A stretch of DNA of 64,000 nucleotides from Tepidamorphaceae bacterium (GTDB lineage: Bacteria; Pseudomonadota; Alphaproteobacteria; Rhizobiales; JAKSCL01). The DNA lies in the NCBI GenBank assembly GCA_028289445.1, contig JANQPO010000020.1, positions 62,001 through 126,000 on the forward strand. Reading direction: 5' to 3'. The notes under the pieces were generated by a model, which worked only from the letters and a program-made list of their open reading frames with translations, ran no database searches and had not been told where the DNA came from. Each line of letters opens with the position of its first letter. Position 1 is the first letter of the stretch. The translations under genes were made by a program, and so were the position numbers. Below, piece by piece: positions 9,356 to 18,800 of the stretch.

Positions 9356-9441
9356 GGTACATCCTTTCCAGGCCGGCCCGACCGGTTCGGTTAGGCTTTG
9401 ACTATTACATGCCTCTGCGATGCCGCAAAACGCAGCGCGGA

Positions 9442-10842
9442 TCAACCCGCCGTCTTCGATTGACGCTCCAGCATCCGCAGCCAGCGACGCGCCTGTTTGC
9501 GCACATTGGTGGGCGCCGTGCCGCCATAGCTCGTTCTGGACCGGACCGAGGCTTGGACGGAGAGGACGGAGTAAACGGCATCGGTGATGCGCGCGTCCAC
9601 CGCCTGCATGTGGGCGAGGGGTAGCCGGTGCAACGGCATTCTGGCCGCCTCGGCCCGCGCGACAAGCGTGCCGGTGACGTGGTGCGCCTCGCGGAACGGC
9701 AGGCCGAGTTCGCGCACCAGCCAATCGGCGAGGTCGGTGGCCGTCGAATATCCCTCAGCGGCGGCCTTGCGCATCGCCTTTGCAACCGGTTCCATGTCGC
9801 GCACCATCCCCGTCATGGCCGCGACAGCCAATGCCAGTGTGTCCAATGCGTCGAAGACAGGCTCCTTGTCTTCCTGCATATCCTTCGAATAGGCGAGCGG
9901 CAGGCCCTTCATGACCGTCATCAAGGTATGAAGCGCGCCGATGATGCGGCCGGTCTTGGCGCGTATAAGCTCCGCAGCGTCCGGATTGCGCTTCTGCGGC
10001 ATGATCGACGAACCGGTGGTAAAGGCGTCGGAGAGCGTCACGAAGCCAAAGGGCGCCGAGGCCCAAACGACGATCTCCTCCGCAAAACGCGACAAATGCA
10101 CCGCCAGGATCGATGCTGTTGCCAGGGTCTCCAAAGCGAAATCCCGATCGGACACGGCATCGAGCGAGTTGGCGGCCGGCCTGTCGAAGCCGAGCGCCGT
10201 CGCCGTCATGTCCCGGTCGATCGGAAAGGCCGTGCCGGCAAGCGCGGCGGCGCCCAGCGGCGACTCGTTGAGCCGTTTGCGAGCGTCGGCGAACCGCCCC
10301 CGGTCGCGGCCGATCATCTCAACATAGGCGAGCAGATGATGGCCGAACGTGACAGGCTGCGCGGTCTGCAAATGCGTGAATCCCGGCATGATGACAGACG
10401 CATGGGCCAGAGCCTTTTCCGCCAAAGCCGTTTGCAGGTCCACCAGCCCGGCATCGATCCCGTCGATCGCGTCCCGCACGAAGAGCTTGAAATCCGTCGC
10501 CACCTGGTCGTTGCGCGACCGCGCAGTGTGCAGCCGGCCGGCAGCCGGTCCGATCAGTTCCGTAAGCCGCGCTTCGATGTTAAGATGGATATCTTCCAGT
10601 TCGGTCTTGAAATCGAACGTGCCCGCCTCGACTTCTGACAGGATCGTGTCTAGACCGGCATTGATTTTGTCCGCATCTTCGGCAGAGATGATTCCGGTCG
10701 CGGCGAGCATCGCCGCATGGGCTTTCGACCCCTGGATGTCTTGGGCATAAAGGCGCTTGTCAAAGCCGATGGAGGCGTTGATCTCTTCCATGATCGCACT
10801 TGGGCCGGCGGCAAACCGCCCACCCCACATTTGGTTGCTCAT
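9442..10842 (-). CDS. argH: Argininosuccinate lyase
   Basis: Splits argininosuccinate to arginine and fumarate. The family signature [11 protein letters not shown] and the N-terminal WGGRF block are both present, as is the [12 protein letters not shown] region. The ATG at 10842 ([10 protein letters not shown]) is preferred over the one at 10863, giving 466 residues, which is normal. It is divergent from the thioredoxin gene, with only 35 bases between the two starts, so both promoters must be compact or overlap neighbouring coding DNA. Confidence 0.95.
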   Translation of the reverse strand: MSNQMWGGRFAAGPSAIMEEINASIGFDKRLYAQDIQGSKAHAAMLAATGIISAEDADKINAGLDTILSEVEAGTFDFKTELEDIHLNIEARLTELIGPAAGRLHTARSRNDQVATDFKLFVRDAIDGIDAGLVDLQTALAEKALAHASVIMPGFTHLQTAQPVTFGHHLLAYVEMIGRDRGRFADARKRLNESPLGAAALAGTAFPIDRDMTATALGFDRPAANSLDAVSDRDFALETLATASILAVHLSRFAEEIVVWASAPFGFVTLSDAFTTGSSIMPQKRNPDAAELIRAKTGRIIGALHTLMTVMKGLPLAYSKDMQEDKEPVFDALDTLALAVAAMTGMVRDMEPVAKAMRKAAAEGYSTATDLADWLVRELGLPFREAHHVTGTLVARAEAARMPLHRLPLAHMQAVDARITDAVYSVLSVQASVRSRTSYGGTAPTNVRKQARRWLRMLERQSKTAG

Positions 10843-10877
10843 GGCTATCCGGCCCCCTGTCACCTCATGAGGAATGG

Positions 10878-11522
10878 ATGATCATAACCCCGCGCAGTCG
10901 GGCACTTGGGCTGATCGCCATCGCTGCCGTCGCGGCCGGTGTCGTATACGGGATGATGGCGGCGGAAAGCAATCGCGACGTCGCCGGAGCCGCTTGCGCC
11001 GCCTCGGCCGACCGCCTTGCGGCAATGCAGCAAGCGGCGATTGGTGAACTGGCCGCGTTTCAAGTCGCAGAGCAAGCCTCGGCAATGCCGCCGCTGGCGT
11101 TTTTCGACGCCAACGGTGGCGAGACGACGCTGGCCGCTTGGTCAGGCAAGGTCGCTCTGGTCAATCTATGGGCGACCTGGTGCATCCCTTGCCGCGAGGA
11201 AATGCCGGATTTCGCGGCGCTGCAAGCCGACTATGGCGGCGAAGATTTCGAGATCGTCGCCATCAATCTCGATCGCGGCGACCGAAGCGGACCGGCAGCC
11301 TTCTTGAAGGAGGTCGGCGCCGATAATCTGGCGCTCAACACCGACGAGCGCTCCGACACGTTTCAGATTCTCAAGGGAGAAGGGCTCGCTTTCGGGCTGC
11401 CGAGCACCATCCTGGTCGACGAAGCGGGTTGCCGGATCGGTCATCTCACTGGCCCGGCGAAGTGGGACAGCGACGATGGGCGGGCGCTGATCGAGGCAGC
11501 CTTGGCGAAGCCGGTCGGCTAG
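10878..11522 (+). CDS. TlpA-family membrane-anchored thioredoxin
   Basis: Periplasmic thiol-disulfide oxidoreductase. The ATG at 10878 follows a GAGGA ribosome site, giving 214 residues. One N-terminal anchor at about 9-26 precedes a TlpA/ResA-like thioredoxin domain with the active site WCIPC (Cys102 and Cys105). The cis-Pro region is in FGLPST. Such proteins reduce apocytochrome c or copper chaperones, but the partner cannot be read here. The argH/TlpA pairing is common in Hyphomicrobiales. Confidence 0.88.
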   Translation: MIITPRSRALGLIAIAAVAAGVVYGMMAAESNRDVAGAACAASADRLAAMQQAAIGELAAFQVAEQASAMPPLAFFDANGGETTLAAWSGKVALVNLWATWCIPCREEMPDFAALQADYGGEDFEIVAINLDRGDRSGPAAFLKEVGADNLALNTDERSDTFQILKGEGLAFGLPSTILVDEAGCRIGHLTGPAKWDSDDGRALIEAALAKPVG

Positions 11523-11673
11523 GCGGGATCGACCGGAGCCAGCCCGAAGGTCGCCGCGAGAATCACCGGTCGCGGCAACGCAATTTGCGTCAATGCAGCC
11601 TTGCGCCTTACACTTCCAACGCCTGGTCGTGCCGCACGATCGTGACCGGCGCTTGCCGGGCGCGGTGAAACCC

Positions 11674-12360
11674 ATGGCTGAAGACACGACCCATCGGCCC
11701 TGGCCGAAACAAGATATCGATGCTGCTGTCTTGGGGGCGCTTGCGCACCTTTATCGCGGTGAAGTTTACCGCTCGACCCATTGGCGCACCCGCCTCGACA
11801 ACACAACCAATTGGGCAGTGGTGACGACGGGGATCGCCCTTTCCGCGACCTTCAGCAACACCAACGCCTCGCCGCTGCCGCTGGTGCTGGTTGGCTTCCT
11901 GGTCTCATTCTTTTTGATCTTCGAGGCACGGCGCTACCGCTACTACAACCTATTTCGCGCCCGCGCCCGGCTGCTTGAAACCGATCTCTACGCGCCGATG
12001 CTCAGCGGCGACAAGGTCGACGTTAACGGAGCCTGGCATGAGATGCTCGCCGATGACTACCGCACCCCGCACTATCACATCAGCTTCGTGCGTGCGGTCG
12101 GGCGGCGGCTTCGCAGCAACTATTCCTGGATATTGGTGATCCAAGCGGTCGCCTATTACGGCAAGATCGCCATCCACCCGGTGCCGCTCACCAGTCTTCA
12201 AGATGCTTATGCGCGCGCGGCGGTCGGGCCCATTTCTGGAGAGCTCGTGATCCTGGCGGGCATCGCTTTTCATCTCGGTTGGCTGATCTTCGCCCTCGTG
12301 ACGCGGCGATTAGACCATCTCTACCGGATGCAGCGAAGCTCACCGATGGAGCACAGATAG
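11674..12360 (+). CDS. DUF2270 family membrane protein
   Basis: From the ATG at 11674 (MAEDTTHRPW) the protein has 228 residues. The conserved N-terminal block LAHLYRGEVYRSTHWRTRLD is followed by two hydrophobic segments (about 47-85) and the charged EARRYRYYNLFRARARLLE block; two more membrane segments lie in the C-terminal half. This is the DUF2270 plan, and the function is unknown. The frame is open upstream to 11593, but that stretch lacks a ribosome site. The 151 bases before the start hold nothing else I recognise. Confidence 0.8.
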   Translation: MAEDTTHRPWPKQDIDAAVLGALAHLYRGEVYRSTHWRTRLDNTTNWAVVTTGIALSATFSNTNASPLPLVLVGFLVSFFLIFEARRYRYYNLFRARARLLETDLYAPMLSGDKVDVNGAWHEMLADDYRTPHYHISFVRAVGRRLRSNYSWILVIQAVAYYGKIAIHPVPLTSLQDAYARAAVGPISGELVILAGIAFHLGWLIFALVTRRLDHLYRMQRSSPMEHR

Positions 12361-12369
12361 CGCGACGTC

Positions 12370-13161
12370 TTAGAAGAGATCGAGCCTGAAGCGATAGGAC
12401 ATTCCGGCGCCGATCATGAACTGATCCTCGCGGCCAGCGCGGCCGATGATCGGTGAATCAGCGGCATCGCCGATCAGGCGATGCCAGCTCGCCCGTCCGA
12501 GAATCGCAACGTGATCGTTCACCTGATAACGCGAATTGGCGATCACGCCCGCGCTCTTGACGCCGCCGCTGGCGTTGAATTGGCGCAGGCCGGAGCGTGC
12601 CGCCTGGGCGGCAGAGACGCCGAAATACGTCTCCATATATTCATCGTCGGCGAAGGTGACTTCGGGACCGACGCTCAGCGTCAAGCGCGGAAGCGGCGTG
12701 ACGACGCCTTGAACCGATGCTTCTCCGACGAAGCCCTCATGGCCACCGAACCCGCGACGCACCCCAATCTCGGCTTTGATAAAGCGCTGGCGGAAGATGC
12801 CGGCAAGACCGAACTCGAACGCGGCGTCGACGTCGCCGAGACCCCTCAGATTGGCGTCATCGTTCTGATCGCGCTCGCCGCGAAAGCCGAAATCGGGACG
12901 AACCGATATGACCCGCTGCGGGCCACCACCAATCTGGAGCGGTCCGATCGACAAGAAGTTCAAGGAGATAATGGGGTAGGGCGACAGAAGGTAGTCTTCC
13001 GACCCCTCCCATTGAGGCTTGTACATGCCGCCCAAACCAATTTCGATATCGATATCGGTGCCCGGCGCGCGGTCGCTTGACTGGTAGGCCGCATCCGACG
13101 CCCAGCCTAACGCAGGGGTCAGTGCCAGCAGGGTCGCGAGTCCAAGAGCTTTGACTGTCAT
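12370..13161 (-). CDS. MipA/OmpV family outer-membrane protein
   Basis: A Sec signal peptide (about 1-22, cut near GWAS-D) precedes a beta-rich domain of alternating polar and hydrophobic residues that ends in phenylalanine (YRFRLDLF), as outer-membrane barrels do. The overall pattern, including GGMYKPQWEGSEDYLLSPYP near the N-terminus, fits the MipA/OmpV family. In E. coli MipA binds murein-synthesising proteins; in many alphaproteobacteria the role is not established. It is convergent with DUF2270, 9 bases apart. The 183 bases upstream hold no other gene. Confidence 0.85.
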   Translation of the reverse strand: MTVKALGLATLLALTPALGWASDAAYQSSDRAPGTDIDIEIGLGGMYKPQWEGSEDYLLSPYPIISLNFLSIGPLQIGGGPQRVISVRPDFGFRGERDQNDDANLRGLGDVDAAFEFGLAGIFRQRFIKAEIGVRRGFGGHEGFVGEASVQGVVTPLPRLTLSVGPEVTFADDEYMETYFGVSAAQAARSGLRQFNASGGVKSAGVIANSRYQVNDHVAILGRASWHRLIGDAADSPIIGRAGREDQFMIGAGMSYRFRLDLF

Positions 13162-13344
13162 GTCCTACCCAATCTGAATGGTGTCATCCCACCAGCATAC
13201 GCGCTATTGCGGTCACTTGGACCATTCTCAAGCCTACGATCCCCCGGTTTATCGAGGGTTACGGCCAACGTCCAATCTGGACTGCACCGATGCGCCGATT
13301 GGTCGCGGCGAGATGGCGGCGGATCGATCTCTCTGTGTTTCGCG

Positions 13345-14220
13345 TCAGCGTGTGGGAACCGGCTCTTCGCCGCGATAATCGTAGAAGCCGCGCTGAGTCT
13401 TGCGGCCCAGCCATCCCGCCTCGACATACTTCACCAAGAGCGGGCACGGGCGATACTTCGAGTCGGCCAGCCCCTCATAAAGCACGTGCATGACCGATAG
13501 ACAGATATCGAGGCCGATGAAATCGGCCAGTTGCAGCGGTCCCATGGGATGGTTGGCCCCGAGCCGCATCGCCGTGTCGATCGCCTCGACCGAGCCGACG
13601 CCCTCATAGAGCGTGTAGATCGCCTCGTTGATCATCGGCAAAAGGATGCGGTTGACAATGAAGGCCGGGAAATCCTCGGATACCGACATCGTCTTGTCGA
13701 GGCTTGAGACGAACCCTTTAGCCGCCTCGAACGTGTCGTCCTCCGTGGCGATGCCGCGAATGAGCTCGACCAACTCCATGACCGGAACCGGATTCATGAA
13801 ATGAATGCCGATGAAACGCTCCGGCCGGTCCGTGACGGAGGCAAGCCGGGTGATCGAGATCGATGACGTGTTCGACGCGACGATCGCGTTTTCCTTCAGG
13901 AACGGACAGAGCTGGGTGAAAATCTCCCGCTTGACGGCCTCGTTCTCCGACGCCGCCTCAATCACCAAGTCGGCCGGCCCCATGTCCACCAGACCGTCGG
14001 CGATCGCGATGCGGTCGAGCGCGGCCTTGCGGTCGTCTTCGGTGATCTTTCCAGAGCCGATCTGCCGGACCATGTTGCCGTTGATCGTCGCCAGGGCGGC
14101 CTCGACCTTGTCGGTCGATACGTCGCCTAAGAGAATGTCATATCCCGCGAGGGCGCAAACATGCGCGATGCCGCTACCCATCTGACCGGCACCGATTACG
14201 CCGACCTTTTCAAATTTCAT
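13345..14220 (-). CDS. 3-hydroxybutyryl-CoA / 3-hydroxyacyl-CoA dehydrogenase
   Basis: NAD-dependent oxidation or reduction of (S)-3-hydroxyacyl-CoA in butyrate, poly-hydroxybutyrate or fatty-acid metabolism. The N-terminal Rossmann motif GAGQMGSG is at about 10-17. The catalytic His lies in IGIHFMNP and the C-terminal helical domain starts around FIVNRIL. The length of 291 residues fits single-domain (HBD-type) enzymes rather than the multifunctional FadB type. Gene order etfB-etfA-hbd on one strand suggests coupling to acyl-CoA oxidation. Confidence 0.92.
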   Translation of the reverse strand: MKFEKVGVIGAGQMGSGIAHVCALAGYDILLGDVSTDKVEAALATINGNMVRQIGSGKITEDDRKAALDRIAIADGLVDMGPADLVIEAASENEAVKREIFTQLCPFLKENAIVASNTSSISITRLASVTDRPERFIGIHFMNPVPVMELVELIRGIATEDDTFEAAKGFVSSLDKTMSVSEDFPAFIVNRILLPMINEAIYTLYEGVGSVEAIDTAMRLGANHPMGPLQLADFIGLDICLSVMHVLYEGLADSKYRPCPLLVKYVEAGWLGRKTQRGFYDYRGEEPVPTR

Positions 14221-14344
14221 ACCACTCCGCCCCCTTGGCGGTTGAACTCAGCCACGCAACAGATTGGATCGCTACCACGTCGGCGGCAAGGGGTGAAGTG
14301 CGGTCAGCCGGCAATACGGCGCACCGCACACCGGGATATGTGCC

Positions 14345-15289
14345 CTATTTGGCGATTTTATCAAGCTCGGCATCAAGCTCTGGCATCACGTCGAAGAGAT
14401 CGGCGACGAGGCCATAATCGGCGACCTGGAAAATCGGCGCCTCTTCGTCCTTGTTGATCGCCACGATGACCTTGGAATCCTTCATGCCGGCCAGATGCTG
14501 AATGGCGCCGGAAATGCCGACGGCCATGTAGAGGTCAGGCGCCACCACCTTGCCGGTCTGGCCGACCTGGTAATCGTTCGGCATATAGCCAGCGTCGACC
14601 GCGGCACGCGACGCGCCGACCGCGGCGCCGAGCTTGTCGGCGATCGGCTCGATGTACTTCTGGAAATTCTCGTTGGAGCCGAGCGCCCGGCCGCCGGACA
14701 CGACGATCTTGGCGGATGTCAGTTCCGGCCGATCCGACTTCGACAGCTCCGCGCCGACATAGGTTGAAAGGCCCGGATCGGCTGCCGCGGAAACGTCCTC
14801 GACCGGGGCGGAGCCGCCCTCGCCGGCGGCCGCGAAACCGGCCGTGCGCACCGTCACGACGCGCTTTGCATCGGTCGACTGAACAGTCTGAATGGCGTTG
14901 CCGGCGTAGATCGGCCGCTCGAAAGTGTCGGCGCCCTTGACCGCGATGATGTCGGACACCTGCGCCACGTCCAACAGTGCGGCCGCGCGCGGCATGTAGT
15001 TCTTGCCGTTGGTGGTGGCGGGCGCGATCAGCGTGTCATAGCCGTCGGCAAGCGAAACGATCAGTGCCGCCATCGGTTCGGCCAATTGATGCTCCAGCGC
15101 ATCGTCCTCAGCGACGAGCACCTTCGAGACGCCGTCGAGCTTGGCGGCCTGATCCGCCGCCGCGCGGCAGTTTTTGCCAGCGACCAGGACGTGTATGTCG
15201 CCACCGATCTCGGCTGCGGCCGTCAGTGTTTTGTGGGTGGTGTCCTTCAGGCTTTCGTTGTCGTGCTCGGCGATTAGAAGCGTTGCCAT
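14345..15289 (-). CDS. etfA: Electron transfer flavoprotein alpha subunit
   Basis: Carries FAD and passes electrons from acyl-CoA and related dehydrogenases to ETF-ubiquinone oxidoreductase. The C-terminal FAD-binding domain is clear: VSGGRALGS, the VGQTGK loop and [10 protein letters not shown]. From the ATG at 15289 it has 314 residues, normal for EtfA. It follows etfB by 26 bases and forms the usual etfBA operon, with hbd 124 bases further on. Confidence 0.95.
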   Translation of the reverse strand: MATLLIAEHDNESLKDTTHKTLTAAAEIGGDIHVLVAGKNCRAAADQAAKLDGVSKVLVAEDDALEHQLAEPMAALIVSLADGYDTLIAPATTNGKNYMPRAAALLDVAQVSDIIAVKGADTFERPIYAGNAIQTVQSTDAKRVVTVRTAGFAAAGEGGSAPVEDVSAAADPGLSTYVGAELSKSDRPELTSAKIVVSGGRALGSNENFQKYIEPIADKLGAAVGASRAAVDAGYMPNDYQVGQTGKVVAPDLYMAVGISGAIQHLAGMKDSKVIVAINKDEEAPIFQVADYGLVADLFDVMPELDAELDKIAK

Positions 15290-15315
15290 CGTCATTCGTC
15301 CCTACATACGCGGCG

Positions 15316-16065
15316 TCAGATGACGCCGGCCTCGTTCTTCAGCTTGTCGATCAGTTCTGCAACCGATTCGACCTTTACGCCGGCTTCGCGCTTCGGCGGC
15401 TCGACAGTCGACACAACAGTCAGGCGCGGCGCCGTATCGATGCCGTAGTCGCCAGGGGTCTTCTCGTCGAGTGGCTTTTTCTTCGCCTTCATGATGTTGG
15501 GCAGCGAGGCATAGCGTGGCTCGTTGAGGCGCAGATCGGTGGTGACGATTGCCGGCAGGGTGATGGAGACCGTCTGAAGGCCGCCGTCGACTTCGCGGGT
15601 GACAGCGAGACGGCCGTCATTGACCTCGACCTCTGACGCGAACGTGCCCTGCGACCAGCCAAGCAGCGCCGCCAGCATCTGACCGGTCTGATTGGAGTCG
15701 TCGTCGATCGCCTGTTTACCGAGAATGACGATGTCCGGCCCTTCAGCCTCGACCACGCCTTTGAGGATCTTAGCGACCGCCAAGGGCTCGACCAGATCGT
15801 CGGTCTTGACCAGAATGCCCCGGTCGGCGCCCATGGCGAGCGCCGTGCGGATCGTCTCCTGCGCCTGCTGCGGACCGATGGACACCGCGATCACTTCTTC
15901 GGCCTTACCGGCTTCACGCAGCCGCAAAGCCTCTTCAACGGCGATCTCGTCGAACGGGTTCATCGACATTTTGACATTGGCGAGTTCGACGCCCGATCCA
16001 TCGGCCTTAACCCGGATCTTGACGTTGTAGTCGACCACGCGTTTGACGGGAACGAGAACCTTCAT
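15316..16065 (-). CDS. etfB: Electron transfer flavoprotein beta subunit
   Basis: AMP-binding partner of EtfA. The start [14 protein letters not shown] is typical of EtfB. The AMP-binding region [14 protein letters not shown] and the signature loop [20 protein letters not shown], which docks to dehydrogenases, are both present. The length of 249 residues is normal. The 145 bases upstream, up to the rhomboid stop, must hold the promoter of the etf operon, but I see no convincing -35/-10 pair. Confidence 0.95.
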   Translation of the reverse strand: MKVLVPVKRVVDYNVKIRVKADGSGVELANVKMSMNPFDEIAVEEALRLREAGKAEEVIAVSIGPQQAQETIRTALAMGADRGILVKTDDLVEPLAVAKILKGVVEAEGPDIVILGKQAIDDDSNQTGQMLAALLGWSQGTFASEVEVNDGRLAVTREVDGGLQTVSITLPAIVTTDLRLNEPRYASLPNIMKAKKKPLDEKTPGDYGIDTAPRLTVVSTVEPPKREAGVKVESVAELIDKLKNEAGVI

Positions 16066-16210
16066 AGTTTGGCCTTTTCAATCGGTCGCGGCACGGCGCG
16101 CTGTGTGGAAAAACGTCGCCTCAACCCGCCGGATTATAACGGTAATGGGTCGGAATGCGGCGACCTATACGGTTCCCGGCCTCCATGTCAATGACCCGAT
16201 TGCCGGGCGA

Positions 16211-16900
16211 TCAACCAAGGTCGCGATCAAACAACGCCACCCCTGGACGCCGAAGCACCACCACCAGAACTGCGCCCGCCAGAAAACCACCGATATGACC
16301 CCACCAGGCAACGTTCGATTCCGTGTCATAGACCACCGAGAAGACCTGCATTGCGCCCCAAAACCCAAGGACCCAAAGGGCCTTAAGGCGTAGCGGGATG
16401 CGGCCCAGAAACAGCACCCAGACGCGCACGCGCGGATGCAGAATCAAATAGGCGGCGATGATGCCCGCGACGGCGCCGGATGCCCCGACGAGCGGGATGT
16501 CGGAATAAGGGGTGACGAACACATGGGCGAGCGCACCGGCGATCCCGCACAGCAGGTAGAAGACGAGGTATCGGACATGGCCGAGGGCATCCTCGATATT
16601 GTCACCGAAGACCCACAGAAACAGCATGTTGGAGAAAAGGTGCATCCAACCACCATGCAGGAACATGTAGGTCACGAGCGTGCCGCTCTCTGGCATGCCG
16701 AAGGGCCCGGTGGGCGGCGCGATCCCCGCCAACTCCGTCGGGACAACGCCATAACCCAGCACGCTCGCTTCCATGGCGGGAAATACCATCCCGCTCTGGA
16801 ACAGGAAGAACACGGCAACGTTGGCGGCGATCAGTCCAAGCGTGACGTAATGATGTTCGATGTGAACGATCGGATTGTCGTCGCTGAGGGGAACGAACAT
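16211..16900 (-). CDS. Rhomboid family intramembrane serine protease
   Basis: Intramembrane protease with about six membrane segments in 229 residues. The catalytic serine is about Ser141 in GASGAVAG and the catalytic histidine about His202 in WWGHIGGFLAG. The HLFSNMLFLWVFG block holds the oxyanion-site Asn (about Asn91). Substrates are unknown. The ATG at 16900 lies 5 bases after the cobalamin adenosyltransferase stop; an upstream ATG at 16930 would overlap that gene. Confidence 0.88.
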   Translation of the reverse strand: MFVPLSDDNPIVHIEHHYVTLGLIAANVAVFFLFQSGMVFPAMEASVLGYGVVPTELAGIAPPTGPFGMPESGTLVTYMFLHGGWMHLFSNMLFLWVFGDNIEDALGHVRYLVFYLLCGIAGALAHVFVTPYSDIPLVGASGAVAGIIAAYLILHPRVRVWVLFLGRIPLRLKALWVLGFWGAMQVFSVVYDTESNVAWWGHIGGFLAGAVLVVVLRRPGVALFDRDLG

Positions 16901-16905
16901 CAGCG

Positions 16906-17490
16906 CTAGCGATTCTGGCCGGGCACCCACAAAACGTCGCCGTTCGCTTTGGCGTTCGCATAGCGGCTGGCGACGAACAGGAAATCCGACAGTCGGTTGA
17001 TGTATTTCAGCGCCGGCTGGCTCACCGTCTCGCCGTCTTGGGTCGAAAGCTCGGTGATGAGACGTTCCGCCCGGCGACTGACCGTGCGCCCTTGATGCAG
17101 ATAGGCGGCCGCCGGCGTGCCGCCCGGCAAGACAAAAGACCTAAGCGGTTGAAGATCAGCGTTCAGCCGATCGATTTCGCTTTCCAGCCAGTCGACCTGG
17201 GCGCCCGTGACCCGCAACGGCTCATAGCCGAGATCCTCGCCGGTCTCAGGCGTACAGAGGTCCGCGCCGAGGTCGAACAGATCATTCTGGATGCGCCCGA
17301 GCGCCGCATCGAGATCTCCGAGCTCTTGGTCCTGCGTTTGCAAGCGGACAAGACCGATCACCGCATTGGTTTCATCGACCGTGCCATAGGCGGCGATCCG
17401 CAGATCGTGCTTCGGCCGCCGTTCGCCTGTGCCCAGCGCCGTGGTGCCGTCGTCGCCGGTGCGGGTATAGATCTTGTTGAGAACGACCAT
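16906..17490 (-). CDS. Cob(I)yrinic acid a,c-diamide adenosyltransferase (PduO type)
   Basis: Transfers the adenosyl group of ATP to cob(I)alamin to make coenzyme B12. The N-terminal ATP loop YTRTGDDGTTALGTGER, the VDETNAVIG helix and the C-terminal SRRAER and YINRLSDFLF blocks are those of the PduO-type ATP:corrinoid adenosyltransferases. The length of 194 residues is normal. It lies 3 bases after a HIG1 protein and 5 bases before the rhomboid gene, so the three are probably one transcript. No cobalamin-riboswitch-like leader is visible. Confidence 0.92.
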   Translation of the reverse strand: MVVLNKIYTRTGDDGTTALGTGERRPKHDLRIAAYGTVDETNAVIGLVRLQTQDQELGDLDAALGRIQNDLFDLGADLCTPETGEDLGYEPLRVTGAQVDWLESEIDRLNADLQPLRSFVLPGGTPAAAYLHQGRTVSRRAERLITELSTQDGETVSQPALKYINRLSDFLFVASRYANAKANGDVLWVPGQNR

Positions 17491-17493
17491 CGG

Positions 17494-17673
17494 TCACCGC
17501 CCCATGAAATAGATCGAGATCATGATAATCACGATGGCGCCGAACTGGAGGATAACGCGCCATCGCATGAGCTTTTGCGACAGGTTCGCGGAACCGCCGC
17601 GCATCATGTTCCAAAGCCCAGCGAACAGAACCAGGGCCACGGCAGCAAGTGCAAGACCGATTAAGATGTTCAT
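17494..17673 (-). CDS. HIG1-domain twin transmembrane protein
   Basis: A 59-residue membrane protein starting at the ATG at 17673. Two hydrophobic helices (about 3-22 and 41-57) flank a basic loop, NLSQKLMRWRVILQ, which is the hypoxia-induced gene 1 (HIG_1_N) pattern. In mitochondria and bacteria such proteins associate with respiratory oxidases. Whether this one does is inference. Its neighbour is the cobalamin adenosyltransferase, an association often seen in Alphaproteobacteria. Confidence 0.8.
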   Translation of the reverse strand: MNILIGLALAAVALVLFAGLWNMMRGGSANLSQKLMRWRVILQFGAIVIIMISIYFMGR

Positions 17674-17803
17674 GGCGCCCCTGGAACTGGTTGGCTGCCA
17701 AACGTTTGGCTTTAGGGAATCCGGCGGCTTTCGCCGACAGACAGTTGACGTTGAGCCAATACACCTAGGCGACAATGCCAGGGCCGGCAAGCCGGCGACG
17801 GAC

Positions 17804-18664
17804 TCACACCACGGATCGGCACAGCCGGTCGAGAAGCCGGCGCGGTAGCACGCGGCGCGCGGTCTCCATCAAATAGGCCGGTGTCGTCACGAAATAGCGC
17901 GGCTTTGGATTGCTGCTTTCGACAGCGTGACTCAGCTTGGCCAGAACCGCTTCGGGACCCAAGCGCCACCGCGCGTTCGGATCGCGCCGACGGCCCGTTT
18001 GATCGCCATCCAGATGAGCGCGATAGCGGGCGGCAAAGCGTGAGGCATCGATGTCGATGGTTTTGCGCAGCATGGCACGCGCGTTTTGGTCGAACTTGGC
18101 CGCAATCGGCCCCGGCTCGATCACGCTGACATGCACGCCCGTCCCGTGAAGCTCCTGGCGCAACGATTGCGACAATGCCTCAAGCGCGAACTTGGATGCC
18201 GCGTAAGGCCCGCGAAACGGAACGGCGACAAAGCCAAGCAAGGACGAGCATTGGACAATTCGACCGCGTCCATTGGCGATCATCGTTGGCAGCAACCGAT
18301 GGACAAGGTCGTGGTAGCCAAACACATTGGCCTCGAACTGGGCGCGCAGGACATCGGTGCGGATATCTTCCACCGCCCCGCCCTGGCCGTAAGCACCGTT
18401 GTTGAAGAGTGCGAACAGCCGCCCGTCGGTTTGTTCCAATACGGCCTCAGTCGCCGCGGCGATCGATTCCGGTTCGGTGTAGTCGAGGTAGAAGGCTTCG
18501 AAGCCCTCGTCCTTGAGCCGGGCGATATCGTCCGGCTTGCGCGCCGTCGTAAAAACCCACCAACCGCGGTCCTTTAAGCCCTTTGCGCAACACGCACCGA
18601 TGCCGGATGAGCATCCGGTGATGAGGATTGATTTTTCGGTGGTCACCCGGCCGCACACCCCCAA
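17804..18664 (-). CDS. Short-chain dehydrogenase/reductase
   Basis: Classical SDR with the cofactor motif TGCSSGIG (about 16-23), the NNGAYG block, the catalytic Ser in CSSLLG and the YAASK catalytic pair. The length of 286 residues with a long basic C-terminus resembles the 17-beta-hydroxysteroid-dehydrogenase-like group. Substrate unknown. A GTG at 18646 (VTTEKS) is an equally plausible start. It is divergent from the polyol island and may or may not belong to it. Confidence 0.85.
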   Translation of the reverse strand: MGVCGRVTTEKSILITGCSSGIGACCAKGLKDRGWWVFTTARKPDDIARLKDEGFEAFYLDYTEPESIAAATEAVLEQTDGRLFALFNNGAYGQGGAVEDIRTDVLRAQFEANVFGYHDLVHRLLPTMIANGRGRIVQCSSLLGFVAVPFRGPYAASKFALEALSQSLRQELHGTGVHVSVIEPGPIAAKFDQNARAMLRKTIDIDASRFAARYRAHLDGDQTGRRRDPNARWRLGPEAVLAKLSHAVESSNPKPRYFVTTPAYLMETARRVLPRRLLDRLCRSVV

Positions 18665-18746
18665 TTGGACGGGCGCATGGTAGGGATCGCCGTCAGCCGG
18701 TCAACAACGCCATTTCGCTGTCGACGAAAAAGCGGTCTGTCGTGGA

Positions 18747-18772
18747 CGGATTTGAACACGACCGCAAATCGG
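18747..18772. promoter_or_regulatory. Inverted repeat upstream of the polyol island
   Basis: CGGATTTG (18747-18754), ten bases, then CAAATCGG (18765-18772) form an 8-base inverted repeat with one mismatch. It lies about 30 bases before the first gene of the island, in the 136-base gap that also serves the divergent SDR. It could be an operator for the SorC-type regulator at 30819. The evidence is position and symmetry only. Confidence 0.3.
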
Positions 18773-18800
18773 TTAGGAGAAGCGGAGCATGGAGGAGAGC

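Noticed and set aside
17491-17803. Cobalamin riboswitch in front of the adenosyltransferase gene
   Set aside because: The gene starts 3 bases after the HIG1 gene, and the short region upstream of that lacks a B12-box-like sequence or a large folded leader.
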